Source of the DNA: Adineta steineri
Lineage: Eukaryota; Rotifera; Eurotatoria; Adinetida; Adinetidae
Length of the DNA: 64,000 nt
NCBI GenBank assembly: GCA_905250115.1
Contig: CAJNOI010000152.1
Location: 1 to 64,000, forward strand
Direction of reading: 5' to 3'
A model generated the notes under the pieces. It had not been told where the DNA came from. It worked only from the letters and a program-made list of their open reading frames with translations, and made no database searches. Below, piece by piece: positions 51,901 through 63,479 of this stretch. The stretch's first letter is position 1, and the number at the start of each line of letters is the position of its first letter. Made by a program: the position numbers and the translations under genes.

Positions 51901-54900
51901 CAACCGCAATTCATTGCAGGGAGCACTTTCGTATGCGAGTTGATTTTCATTTGGATTGGATGGATTGAAATAATCTGTGTAAAGGCGAGCGCTATATGTG
52001 GACATATTGGTTTTGCTGAAGAAAGTGTAAAGACCACTTGTACGAACATTCACTTGAATCGCTTCATAGTAAGAACTTGAACTTGAACACCAAATGAAAT
52101 ACGTTGAACTATTCGTTGTCAATTTTGATGCATAAACTGTTTGAACAACTGATGAAGTATTCACTAGCGAGAAAGAAAATGGATTTTATTTTGTATAACA
52201 TAGAAATAAATGTAAACAACTTGAAATTTTATTTTCTCTTTCAAATACATTTATCAAAAGCGACTGGAAGTGATATGAATGTTAGTCTCTATCAAATAGA
52301 AATATCTGTATATGATTTTGTAAATTGCGTTTATCTATATTTTTTATCAATTATGAATATGTGCAATTGATTATCTATTAAAATAATATATACTCACAAA
52401 TACGATTCAAACCGATATAGCTTCGACCAGATACTTGAATCGAAAAATTTCCTGTCATATTTGAAGCAGATGTTGTCATAACGAAAGTGTATTTCATATT
52501 GGCTTCAAGAAAATCTATGAACTGAAATTGACCTTGATTCCCATAGTCTCTGTTATGGCTGACGACATTTTTGAATGCATCGAATGCGTTGAAGATAATT
52601 TTATAGATATAAGCATACGTGGTTTTCATATCACTGTTGATTAGAAAAGTATAATATCCAGTTACAGTGACGTTCATTTGTATTGCTTCATAAAACGAAT
52701 CGAACCCTAAACAGTCGTCGAAATAAGTTGAACTATTTGAGATCAGTGATGATGAATACAGTGATTTTGTTTGTAATGAATTATCTATTGAATGAAAAAA
52801 ACCGATGAGTATTCGTATTTAGAACAAAGAAAAGAAATGATTGCGCATATTCTTAGTTTGCTTTTCACTCTGTTTACTAATAAGAATTAAATCGTTTGTT
52901 TTAGAGTAATACTTTTAATAGAAGAATATGAAATAAAATGTCTATTTCACGTCCTTACAATAAGTATTGATGTTAGCCATTTAAATCCGCATGTTATTCT
53001 GAAGAGACATTGCAATAATTACAATAAAGAAACGTTATAAAATATCGTATACAAGATTTTTATTTTATAACACTAGTATATTAGGATGGCTCTTGAAATT
53101 TAAATTTGGATTTAACTATTCAATAATTCAGTTCGAAATTCATCAGGAGCTTGACTTTCATCTTCTATGATAGTTTTTTGTTTTTTATTCTCTGAATAAA
53201 TATTAATTGAAATCATATTTGACACTTTATCCAATCATTCTAAACTTACCACATAATTCTTCCAAATATTGAAATTTTTGAATTCTATGATTTTGTTGAT
53301 CAGTAACAAATATATTTCCAGAACGATCAAAACTAAAACTAAATGGATTATACAATTGATTGGATTGTGAACCCTCTCCATAACATCCAACTAAACATCG
53401 AAAACCATTCAAGCCTGAACCAACAATACGATGGTTGTTCCGCTCTACAATGAATAAATATTTTTCAGCATCTAATATAATTCCACTTGGACAATCAAGT
53501 TTAATTGTTGGATTTAGTGATTTACTTCCAGCTACTGTGATGCCATTTGATTCTTCCGACCGAAACAACTGGACACGATTATTCTGACAATCTGCTACAT
53601 ATAAATCCAAATTCACATCGACAAAGATTCCCATAGGACCTTGAAGTTGATTCAAGTCTGTTCCTTCAATGCCTGTTCCAGCGGCAACACGATTTGAACT
53701 CATCACAGAATCATTTAGTAATCTTTTTACTACTTGATCATGATCGTACATTGAACAATAAAGAGTATCATTGATATCGACAAACAAACCAGAACATGAT
53801 GAGTTGACATTCATCACTGTGACAAAGTTATTTGTTTCTGCGATCCATTTCTGTACTCGACCATTTTTAAATCCATCATCAATATAAATATCACCATTGA
53901 TGTCACGAAGAGAGAAGTGGAGTTTGTAAAATTACCGTCAATGGTGTTTGTTGGGTTGACACTCTCTTCTTGCCATATTACAATTGTGTTACTTTCTTGA
54001 TTAGCGACATAAATTGTGTTGTTTCTATTCACAAAAATGGCGGTAGGATCTTGACCAACAATCGAGTAATTAGAAAAAGTAATTCCATTGGAAAACCAAT
54101 TGGCTGTTGAACAAAACTTTGGCTGATTGAATGAAAGAGCTAAAAATAAGAGAAATATAAAAAATATTAGAGAAGAACTGCAAACGAAGTGAAATTGTAA
54201 ATTTATATATTCGTAGAAGAAAAATGAAGTTTCTTCAAAGAAATTTTTCGTGGAGAAGACATTTAGAAATATTTGCTAACATTGATTTTAGGAATGATTT
54301 TTATTAGTTTTGATATGAAATATTTGTCGAAACACAAATTTCAATTTTCAAAAATTTATTCAAAGTTTCTCAAACTTTGTTCTAATAAACAGTTAAAGTT
54401 AATTTAGAGAAGAAATCAAAGAGAAACGACAAATGCCGCTATGTTATTTCAGTTGTCTATATTATTGGAAATATAACTTGATTTATCTTAGTAAATTTCA
54501 TTAAGAAATAAAAATAATGTCACTAGATGTCATATCGGTACTGAATAAAAAAGAAAAGAAAAATGAGAGAAAAAAATAAGATTTTTTGTGATTCACAAAA
54601 AGCCTTCTTGTCTCTCTACAAACGTTCTTCATACACAATCTTGCGCGAAGATTTTTTATCTCAATAAATTTCAAAGTTTTATCAAAGATCACAATATTTC
54701 GCCTTTGTTCAATATAAATAAAACAAATCTTTCTTTGTAATTTTAATGGTACTTTACAAATTTGAATTTTTTTTTCTATAAAAAACGAAGAAAAATTAGT
54801 TAGAAATGTCATATTTTATATGTTCCATTTTTTTTGGAATCAAATATATCGAAATATGAAATATTCTTTGAGATGTGTGAAATGAAATATGAAAGCCCTT

Positions 54901-56920
54901 TCTACCACTTCATTAAGAACACAACTTTTTCTTTATTTATTCTGTAATGTGAACAAAAAGATGAAGATTGTTTGTCGTAGACGATTGGTACATAGCTCTG
55001 CCTAATTCGAATATTTCATTTCATTAGATACATTATTTTACAAATTGGTTTAATTAATCTTTCTCAACCATTTTTATTTTCTTTTGTTTTCTATATTAGA
55101 TTGTCTTTATTAACGTCTATTACTTATCTATTCACATTTCTTTAACTTACCAAAAGAATCTTTCATCAGCAAAAATTTTTGAATTCGATCATTTAATCGA
55201 TCAGAAACAAATATGTTTCCAGAATGATCAAAACTAAAACTAACTGGATATTCGAGTTGATTGGATTGTGAACCTATTCCATAACATCCAACTAAACATC
55301 GAAAACCATTCAAACCTGAACCAACAATACGATCATTGCCACTATCCGCAATGAATAAATATTTCTCAGCATCTAATATAATTCCAATTGGGCAACGAAG
55401 TATAATTGTCGGATTTAGTGATGTACTTCCAGCTACTGTGATGCCATTTGATTCTCCCGGTTGGAACAACTGAACTCGATCATTATTACAATCTGTCACA
55501 TATAAATCCAAATTCACATCGACAAAAATTCCACCAGGACGATCGAATTGATTCGAATCTGATCCCCATACACCTGTTCCAGCAGCAACACGATTTGAAC
55601 TCATCACAGAATCATTTAATGATCTTTTTACTACTTGATCATGATCGTACATTGAACAATAAAGAGTATCATTGATATCGACAAACAAACCAAAACACGA
55701 TGACTTGACATTCATCACCGTATCAAACGTACCTGTTTCTACCATCCATTTCTGTACTCGACCATTCTTAAATCCATCATCAATATAAATATCACCATCT
55801 GATGTCACGAAGAGAGAATAAGGATTTGTAAAATTACCGTGAATGATCTTTGCTGGACTGATATTCTCTTCCTCCCACATTAGAATTGTGCTATTTTTTT
55901 GATTAGTGACATAAATTGTGTTGTTTCTGTTCACAAAAATGACGCTAGGACTTTCACCAACAATCGATTGATTAGCAAAAGTAATTCCATTAGAATCCCA
56001 AATGGGTGTTGAACAAAACTTTGGTTGATTGAATGAAAGAGCTAAAAGCAAGAAAAATATAAAAAGTATTAAAGAAGAACTGTGAACAAAATGAAATTGT
56101 CAATTTTTAATTTTTAATTTTTCTTGAAAACATTTCTATGATTGTTGCTCTATTTTCTCGGATGATCTGTAAATATGAATTAAAAGAGTTCTATCCTTGA
56201 GAACATGTGATTATCATTGAAGACAAAAAGAAATAATTAAATAATTTTTTTTATTTGTTCAACGAAAATGAATACAGAAGAGGAAAAAAGAATTGTTTTA
56301 GAATGAAAATGAGTTTATTGAAATTGATTGAGATCTAAACAAAATGCTTTTGAAAATAAAAATCAATTCTAATTTTCATATAAAAACCATTATGAATTGA
56401 ATCTTATATATGAAAGAGAGATGAACATTTTCTTGCTAACTTTAATTAAATAGTCATTCGAAGAAATTATTTAAAAAAGATTATTTTTTTTCTTTCTTTT
56501 GAAATTCTCATCTAATTAAACAAAACAAATTTGAAATCGATCTGAACCAAACTTATATTGAACAAAACCAATTTCCTCTAACTTTTTTGTCAAATAATAA
56601 TTCGATTTAATCAAACTTTTCCTCTTATTATTTCAAGTTGAATATATTAAAGTACACTCATTCTCTAAATCGCAAAAAAAGTCTCGCATAGCCGCTGCAA
56701 GAGATGAGAATCATCAATTTTGAATATATAACAAAAATTCTTGTCAAATTCTATAATCTATTATTTCACTCTCTTTTGTCCAACTAAAACTCTAATGAAT
56801 AGTGCCATTTTTGTACAATAGTTAATCTTTAGTGTGTGATAAATAAAATTGTTTACCTATTGTTCTATTGTTGAAAATGAACAGAAGAATAACGAATAAT
56901 ACATAGATATTCCACATCAT
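48949..56920 (-). CDS. Chimeric receptor: signal peptide, NHL propeller, three jelly-roll-like domains, 7TM
   Basis: Exons in transcript order: 56857-56920 (signal peptide MMWNIYVLFVILLFIF), 55151-56041 (NHL propeller), 52398-52784, 51768-52163 and 50528-50935 (three related domains), then 48949-49991 (7TM). All junctions are phase 1 with GT/AG sites, giving about 1,062 aa. The NHL part has YVTDCNNDRVQLFQ and FVSDRLNDRIQKF blades. The repeated domain of about 130 aa carries YYEAIQVNV, TGYYTF, an FNPSNP loop, TTYILVV and a TGNFSI end; it resembles the bacterial pre-peptidase C-terminal (PPC) beta-sandwich, an inference. The last exon starts with an EGF-like remnant (CFIGQKCQF), then LDDILRDEIRPNMT and seven TMs, with AIERAILVF at the DRY site. 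An extra NHL exon copy at 53250-54139 is frameshifted and must be skipped. Ligand unknown. Confidence 0.75.
53250..54139 (-). pseudogene. Duplicated NHL exon with a 1 bp deletion
   Basis: Near-copy of the exon at 55151-56041 with the same acceptor (tttttag), donor (gtaagt) and phase. It is 890 bp instead of 891. The missing base is in the stretch reading CATCAGATGGTGA in the good copy and CATCAATGGTGA here (near 53897), which turns SLFVTSDGDIYID into an early stop. Upstream and downstream of that point the frame is protein-like (FCSTANWFSNG; YCSMYDHDQVVKR). Because the exon is phase 1-1, skipping it leaves the receptor frame intact. Confidence 0.8.
54140..55150. other. Intron between the two NHL exon copies
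   Basis: About 1 kb, AT-rich. A 103-codon minus-strand frame at 54501 is low in complexity and looks like intron translation. The segments just before each NHL exon are similar (both have AAAAATA...TTTAG acceptors and GAAGAACTG nearby), so the duplication took some intron with it. Confidence 0.5.
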
Positions 56921-57571
56921 TCGACAAGAGGTATTTTTGATAAATTAGTTAACTAATAAAATGATCTTCTTCTTCTTCTTTGTCTACGATGAAAATAAAA
57001 TGAGACTTGTTGTAGATTTTCACTCTGATTATATATCACTCTTTCTCTCTCATGCATTTCTTGCAACATAACATACAAAGAGAAAAAATAATTTTCTAGA
57101 GAAGATTTCATCATGGATAAGATAAAAAATTGATTTTCGATTGGATTAATGAACAAAATTCATGATTTAATATGATATTTTTTATTGAATTTTATTCGTT
57201 TCAGAATTCATATTCGATATAATAATTTTTTTTTAAGATTTCACAGAAAAATCTTTGATTTTAATGAAGAAGAACGTGATGAGAAGAAAGAAGAATTGAT
57301 CAAAATCTATGTTAATTATCGGACGTGTTTTAACTGGAAATAAGATATCAACTATCATTGTCAATAAATGATGGACGTCAATGAATAAGTCGTGATTAGT
57401 TTGATGTCTTTTTTATTTGACTCTATTAAATAATCTGTTTTGTCAAGACTCATTTTAAATCACGTTCTTTATTTCTCTACGCAATAAGTATCTATGAGAA
57501 AAGATTCCTTCTTTAAGTATCTCGATCTGTTTTATCATAAAAACTCGTTAGATATATACAAAGCAAAGAAT
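56921..57571. other. Upstream region of the chimeric receptor gene
   Basis: AT-rich, no gene. The 67-codon minus frame at 56953 lies next to the receptor start and may be 5'UTR. No TATA box could be assigned with confidence. Confidence 0.45.
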
Positions 57572-58160
57572 ATGTCGCAAAATCTAGAATCAAAAAATTT
57601 AGAAACAAAAAATCTAGAAAATAAAAATCTGGAAAATAAAAATTTAGAAAAATAAAAATCTAGAAAGAAAAATCTAGAAGAATGAAAATCTTACAAAATA
57701 CTAGAGAAAGTCGAAAACTTTCGATAAATAGATTTATTCTTGTTCAACAAAAAAAGAAAAAGCAGAAAAAGTACCAAGCGACAGGAGATAAAGGTCGTGT
57801 GTGGGTTTGGATATTCTCTTTAGACCAAGAAAGGACACTCACACCCTCACCAATCCACCATCGGTCTATTAATCAAACATACGATGCTCTTTTATATAGC
57901 GTTACTCGAGTACTTGTTAAGAAGATGATCAAGGGACCACACACTACTATCAGCCAATTCAGTTTAATAGTAATGTCGCGATTGATTAAAGTCATAGCGA
58001 GACCTGAATAGCAAAAAGTCGGTCTGATTTTGCTTCATCGACATCAATAAATTTTTCTAGATATATCGTTTCTAGATTTATTTTTTCTAGATTTTTCTTT
58101 CTAGATTTTTTAGTTCTAGATTTTTTGTTTCTAGATTATTTTTTCTAGATTTTGCGACAT
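57572..58160. mobile_element. Composite element: inverted TCTAGA-repeat arrays around a telomere-like core
   Basis: Ends ATGTCGCAAAATCTAGA and TCTAGATTTTGCGACAT are exact inverted complements. Inside each end is an array of about nine 10-14 bp units (AAAAATCTAGAAA-type on the left, 57580-57690; TTTCTAGATTTTT on the right, 58053-58150). The centre holds a telomere-like palindrome (57796-57850). An exact 11 bp direct repeat CAAAGCAAAGA stands at 57559-57569 and 58163-58173, as a target-site duplication would. The 109-codon frame at 57682 runs across the repeat core and is not supported. Confidence 0.75.
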
Positions 58161-58436
58161 ACCAAAGCAAAGATGTCCATCGCGACATAGTAGATTCTTT
58201 TGAGATAAATCATAAATTCAACTCTAAATTGAATATTTGCAAGGGCAACACTCTGATAATGGGTGAATCTTATGAATTAGTAGGAAAAGTTCCATTGAAA
58301 TATAATTATAGTCGTGAAATGTAGATCAATAATGTAATATTCTTTACAATCTGATAGCGATGAGTTTTCAAGCACGATAGATATCTATAATTCAAATTTA
58401 TTTTTCAACGAGAGATGAGAAATGCATTCCCTAGTG

Positions 58437-58910
58437 AAACTACTCATCAAGCGAGTACGACTTACCAACATGAGTACTCACTAGAGTACTCGTATATTTT
58501 TTTTGGAGAATAACTCAACGAAACAGTTATCCAATTTCAAATATAAAATATAAAAAAATAAAATAAAATCAAAATAAAGTTTGTACAATGTAATTAGATA
58601 TGAAAACGTATTTTACATGCTCCTTTTTGTTCATTATCTTTTGTATCATTTCCCATGATTATATCAAGCCAAACTAGTTATATTAAAATAGAGATGATGT
58701 AATCTTTTATATCATTAGAAAAGATTTTTTACTCTCTTTTCTTCGTTCTTTAATATTAAATATTTTATTATATTTTATCTTGTTTCTACTACGTACCAAG
58801 AGAGTACTCGAACTCTTAACATTCATGACAAATATAAAATACGAGTACTTAAACATCATAAGTTCTCGTGACATTTTCTAGCGTGAGTACTTTTTGAGTA
58901 CTCGTGTATG
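58437..58910. repeat. AT-rich block bounded by clustered GAGTACTC motifs
   Basis: GAGTACTC or GAGTACT recurs at 58460-58500 (GAGTACG, GAGTACTCACTAGAGTACTC) and again at 58800-58905 (GAGAGTACTCGAAC, GAGTACTTAAA, GAGTACTTTTTGAGTACTC). The 300 bp between them is plain AT-rich. Possibly a diverged inverted-repeat element. A similar AGTACTT cluster lies at 1125-1200. Confidence 0.4.
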
Positions 58911-59246
58911 AGATATGATGTACATTAAGCGTATGTTACTAAAATATCTAACGCAAAGGAAATTATCAAATTTGATTTCGAGCCATATTGCCTGCAGAGC
59001 AGAAAATGAGAAATTCTCTTTTAATAAAAAAGTTTGTGACGTTTCGTATCTTAAAGAGATACTTCTTCCGACGTTAAATTTATAGCAAATTCTTTAATAT
59101 ATACAAAATAAATTAGTTTTTTTTCTTTCTCTCAAATGTCTGATATAATGCGAAATTAGATAAAGAAAAGAAAATGTTCTGGAAGCACATAAAAAGAATT
59201 GTAAACAAGAAATATTATTAAGTATTCACATAACGGATAGAAAAGA

Positions 59247-60399
59247 ATGTCGACGTTGTCTCCTCTAAGTGCATCGTTATTGTTCGTGCAACAGATATTT
59301 ACACATTATGGTTTCCCAACAATGCTTGCTTTTGGGAATTTAGGAAATCTACTTAACATTTTTCTGTTTCTCAGAAAAACATTACGTAAAACTTCTTGCA
59401 ATATTTGTGAGTAAAATTATTATTAACGAAGAATATTAATAATAAATGAATTCTTTAGATTTTTTGGTCTCTGCTTTTACAAACTTGATAGGAATCAATG
59501 TAGGGATTATTACATTAGTCTACACATACGACTGGCCATCAGCTACGACAACAACATATTGTAAGACTCGAAGTTATGCATACAATGCATCTCAACAAAT
59601 GTCTCGATTTTTAATTGTTGCCGCTTGTTTTGATCGTTTTGCTCTATGCTCAAATAGTGTTCGTCTTCGAAAAATTTGTCAAGTGCGCATTGCATGCCGA
59701 TATATTATTCCAAGTATTATGCTTGTCTGGCTTCTTATACCATTACACGTACCCATCCTTTTTACCAGTATAGGAAATACTTGTGTATTTCCAGGTGCAG
59801 GAGCACTCTACAATAGCATCTATAGTATTGTCATGGTTAGTCTCGTGCCACCTGGACTTATGCTTATTTTTTCTCTACTCATATTTCGTAATCTTAAAAT
59901 AAGACAGAGACGACGACAACAAATCCATCCATTACCGGCCAGCACTTCTGCTGCAATAGGAATCCGACAACAACAAGCAAAAGATCAACAAGTCTTAGCA
60001 ATGTTATTGATTCAAGTGTTTGCCTATGTGAGTTCAACAATATTCTATACAGTCAATTTATTATATTCTACTTTGACAATGAACGATGCAGCAAACAAAT
60101 CGATTGAACGCAAAATAATCGAAGGCTTTGCTACATTTTGTGCTGGGATACTTCTCGTTGGTTGTCCATGTTTATCATTCTATTCATTTACATTAGCTTC
60201 TCGTCTGTTTCGAAAAGAACTCAAATTGATGATACTTCATGCTTGTGGTAGATGGTTGCATTGCCCACAGATGATAAACAACAACAGAATTATTCCTACT
60301 GACAACAGTAATTTGACACATAAAGTCACCAACCGATTTGAACATATGCAGCGGTCAATTGCAGTACCACCACCACCACCTATCTCTGCTGTTCACTAA
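59247..60399 (+). CDS. Rhodopsin-like GPCR, two exons, complete
   Basis: Exons 59247-59406 and 59459-60399 join in phase 1 across a 52 bp intron (gtgagt...ctttag), giving 366 aa. TM1 is in exon 1 with the conserved GNLGNLLNIFLF (GN motif). TM2 follows in FLVSAFTNLIGINVGII. TM3 ends in AACFDRFALC (DRF at the DRY site). TM4 is IPSIMLVWLLIPLHVPILF and an extracellular loop has NTCVFPG. TM5-7 follow (IVMVSLVPPGLMLIFSLLI; LAMLLIQVFAYVSSTIFY; FATFCAGILLVGCPCLSFY). The third intracellular loop is long and basic (RQRRRQQ). The tail ends in a PPPPPPIS proline run. A bdelloid-expanded class A receptor with unknown ligand. Confidence 0.88.
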
Positions 60400-60444
60400 T
60401 TGACAGTTTTAAATAAAAAAAAAACTATTATTTCTTCTCACTAT

Positions 60445-60484
60445 CTTGGGGGTGTGAGTGTGAGTAGGATTCATCCACACCCAG
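60445..60484. repeat. Telomere-like palindrome
   Basis: TTGGGGGTGTGAGTGTGAG, a short spacer, then TCATCCACACCCAGAAAG. It lies 45 bp after the GPCR stop. Confidence 0.6.
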
Positions 60485-60820
60485 AAAGAATCAACTATTT
60501 ATTAAAGTAACATACACAATCAAAAACGTGTAATATAAATCGTTAGAAAAGAAACTAACATATCAAATTTAATTTGATACTACAAAAAAAAACAAAATAC
60601 CCTTTAGGATTATGTGTGTTTTTTAATATCACGCTCAAATTGTGACGTAGATAGTTGAGTTTTGTTTTCAAAAGATAGCCCGTGCAATTCTCTACAAAAT
60701 CTAAGGAAAAGAGTTGCTCGAGCGATTAATTATAGAACTACATCCGATCAATGTTGCAGTGCTCCAAAATAGCACACTTTCAGTATACTCGTTTTCATAT
60801 TAACGATTTTGTGCCGCTCT

Positions 60821-60870
60821 CTTGAGGGTGGGTGTGGATGTATGATTAATACAATATCCACACCCTCAAG
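60821..60870. repeat. Telomere-like palindrome, best-formed member
   Basis: CTTGAGGGTGGGTGTGGAT, spacer GTATGATTAATACAAT, then ATCCACACCCTCAAG. Both ends show the family termini CTTGAGGG and CCCTCAAG, and the arms pair without a mismatch apart from one extra GGGT unit. Confidence 0.8.
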
Positions 60871-62797
60871 AATAAATATAGTCAACGACATAAAGTGTAT
60901 CTTTATATTGTAATTCTTGTCTTCTCACAATCAATTCTGATTACATTTTATTCTATTGTATTACCGATCATATTTTTCTCTTAAGTTCTATTATTAAATT
61001 AAAAAGAATAATTATCTCACAATGATAATATGTATAAAAAATATACATTAAAATACGTGTTTTTATTTATTCGATTATTTTTAAATAAAAAGAAATATCT
61101 CGATTTAAAAATACAAACAAAAACAATGAATGTATCGTTAACTTGAGATGACGTTTATTATACAGTATTCATTTTTTATTTATATATATACATAATGATC
61201 TTATGATTTTACTATACTAGGTTTTTTCATTTACTTTTTTGTATTCTTGATTGTCTGATTATGCTATGTTCAAATTGGTTTGTGATTCATATTTCGTCCA
61301 TTTGTTATTTTTGTTGATTTAAGTAGTCCATTACTCAATCGAATTCTTTATTGGACTGATACAACTTGACTACTACGTACGAATATGGCGGTAACAGTTT
61401 GCTTCCATGAGATGGACATTTTCTTTCTTTTTTCCTTGCTCGTTACTTGAATTTTGTCAACTTCATCATTGTATTACAAGTGAGGAAATAAAAGTTGCTT
61501 TTTAAGGATGTAGCCGCGGGTTTGAATGTGAATGTAGGTGACTGAGGGTAAAGTGAGAACTATACTCTTTACCTTGGCCTACACCCACACCCTCAAGATA
61601 CATTGTTATCTGTTGATAGGTATGGAAAAAAGTTATCTCATGCAAGTAAATACAAAGAAAAACATTGTGTATACAAGACATCTCGCTTTAACTAAACAAT
61701 TAATTATTGTTCATCAATTGTTTCGATTTATCAAGTAAATTAATTTTAATTTATGTTAATTTCATCTTTACAATAGACAATATAATTTAAAGATATTTTT
61801 TCCTCTTTATTGAGTTTAGATATAGTAACAAGATAATCTAAAAAACATTTTTTTACATAATTACAAACAATAAATAGATTGCTATATATTATAGCTGTGT
61901 GTATTAATTATTTACGTAATCAGAAGTTCCTTAGATCATAATAATAAGTAATAACACGATCAAAATGTCCATCGCAGCCATTCAGATAAACTTTTGTGTT
62001 ACATTGTAGTGCATAAAAAGGATTTTGCTTCAACGATCATTGTCAGACTTGTGTTCGAATTTTGACTGTATACTAGATACAAGGACACGTCTTAGTTTTT
62101 TGAGTCAGTAATGTTTTTCTGAAATTTGAATAAAATATCAAGTTCTTGAGCACAAAATGCATGGTGTGGGTTCGAATCTGAAGACAGTAACATTGACAGA
62201 TAACATTAGACATATATTTCAATCAAAGTGAAATTATGAATTGTGAAGGATTTAGCCAAAGCTCTCATAATTCTAACGGTTCCTAAGTAAACCAGAAGAA
62301 CTATATCGACTCATAACTGATCTTTGATTGTGTAGCCTTGGCAAACGACAATAGACTCTGGTGGACTCTTACAGAGCCATCTTATCATTTACTGAGCCTG
62401 AGAACACGTGAAAAAGTTTGAGTCAACGATACATTTACTTGAGCCAATAGATGGAACCAATGTGGATTGTCTATGATCTACAGGATTTGATTGTAACAAG
62501 AAATAACACACGTCTACTCACACCCTAAACATTCTTTAGTCCAATTCAAAAAAGTACTGCTGAAACAGTTAACTAGTTGTTGTTTTTCAGACACTCTTAA
62601 TTATAAACAGAAGACTAAAAGAATACTCATCCACATTCTATATTATCTTCTTACCAAACACATACATTAACGCCATCTATTTGCACAAAACCAACCATTC
62701 GTTATTGAAATTACACCTAGTCAATTCTTTTAACGACAAGTTAATTGTATTATACGCCAAACACTCTTATCACAGCATACAAAATTACTTTCGATAA
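60871..62797. other. Intergenic region with one telomere-like palindrome and one half repeat
   Basis: No credible gene. A palindrome lies at 61517-61597: CGGGTTTGAATGTGAATGTA...GGCCTACACCCACACCCTC, followed by AAG. A half repeat CTACTCACACCCTAAAC lies near 62514-62530. Confidence 0.5.
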
Positions 62798-62810
62798 CAC
62801 GTGCTATAAA
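62798..62810 (+). promoter_or_regulatory. E-box and TATA box of the F-box/LRR gene
   Basis: CACGTG at 62798-62803 sits directly before TATAAA at 62805-62810, 48-53 bp ahead of the ATG at 62858. Position and order fit a core promoter; factor binding is not shown. Confidence 0.5.
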
Positions 62811-62857
62811 AGCAACATCACATATTTTAGCAGTCTTCGTCAAAATCTAACAAAAGT

Positions 62858-63451
62858 ATGTACACATTTCTTATATTACCAGTAGAGCTCGTTTACCGAA
62901 TTATGGATTATGAGACCGATTTTACTTTGTTCTGGTCTATGCAAGATGTCTGCCAGCGATTCAATCGAATCCGTAACAGTTATCCACGATACCAAGTAAG
63001 TCGTCCATGTAGTTTCAATGCGTAGCTATCATTCGTGCAATCCATAAGCCTAATAAAATATCATTCAATAAGTCATTACAAGACAACGTAATTCATCAAG
63101 TCAAAAGCATTTAGGGAAAGCTAGTCAGTCATAATACTAAGTAATCTTTTAAACAACGATCATTGCTTCTTTCTATTTTTCCCTAATGATTATTTTGATA
63201 AAACTGTAATATAATTCTCTCCAGTAATGGGATCATCAGAGAAGGATGTGGACATGGGTGTAGATCTTGATGGAAAGAGTAATCATATTCACAAATGCAA
63301 CCACAACCATACTCATACGCACACCAACACCCACAACCTCAAAATCTCGTATGTCTTCTTTACACAGACACTCACCACACTTGATCTCGCTTACAATCAA
63401 ATCGGAGAGAAGGGGGCACAATGTCTTGCTGATTCATTAAGAAACAATACA
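62858..63451 (+). CDS. F-box/LRR (RNI-type) protein, 5' part; continues beyond the window
   Basis: Exon 62858-62995 (46 codons) has an F-box-like start: LPVELVYRIMDY, then a SMQDVCQRFNRI helix. It ends in phase 0 at a gtaagt donor. Exon 63368-63451 is exactly 84 bp (28 codons) and encodes one ribonuclease-inhibitor-type leucine-rich repeat: TTLDLAYNQIGEKGAQCLA, then DSLRNNT, flanked by a cacag acceptor and a gtaaat donor, phase 0. The two fit together, and such genes normally continue with many 28-residue LRR exons. F-box/LRR proteins are substrate receptors of SCF ubiquitin ligases. A telomere-like palindrome lies in the first intron and a foldback element in the next. Confidence 0.7.
63245..63342. 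repeat. Telomere-like palindrome in an F-box/LRR gene intron
   Basis: GGATGTGGACATGGGTGTAG, a spacer with AATCATATTC, then a C-strand run ending ACACCCACAACCTCAAAA. Arms are more diverged than in other members. It ends about 25 bp before the LRR exon. Confidence 0.6.
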
Positions 63452-63479
63452 GTAAATCTCATTCTCTCGTCAACTACCT

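Noticed and set aside
51727-52080. 117-codon plus-strand frame
   Set aside because: Antisense of the second jelly-roll-like exon, which is phase-linked to its neighbours on the minus strand.
54501-54812. 103-codon minus-strand frame
   Set aside because: Lies in the intron between NHL exons, low complexity, no recognisable motif.
57682-58011. 109-codon plus-strand frame
   Set aside because: Runs from a TCTAGA array through a telomere-like palindrome; no protein-like conserved part.
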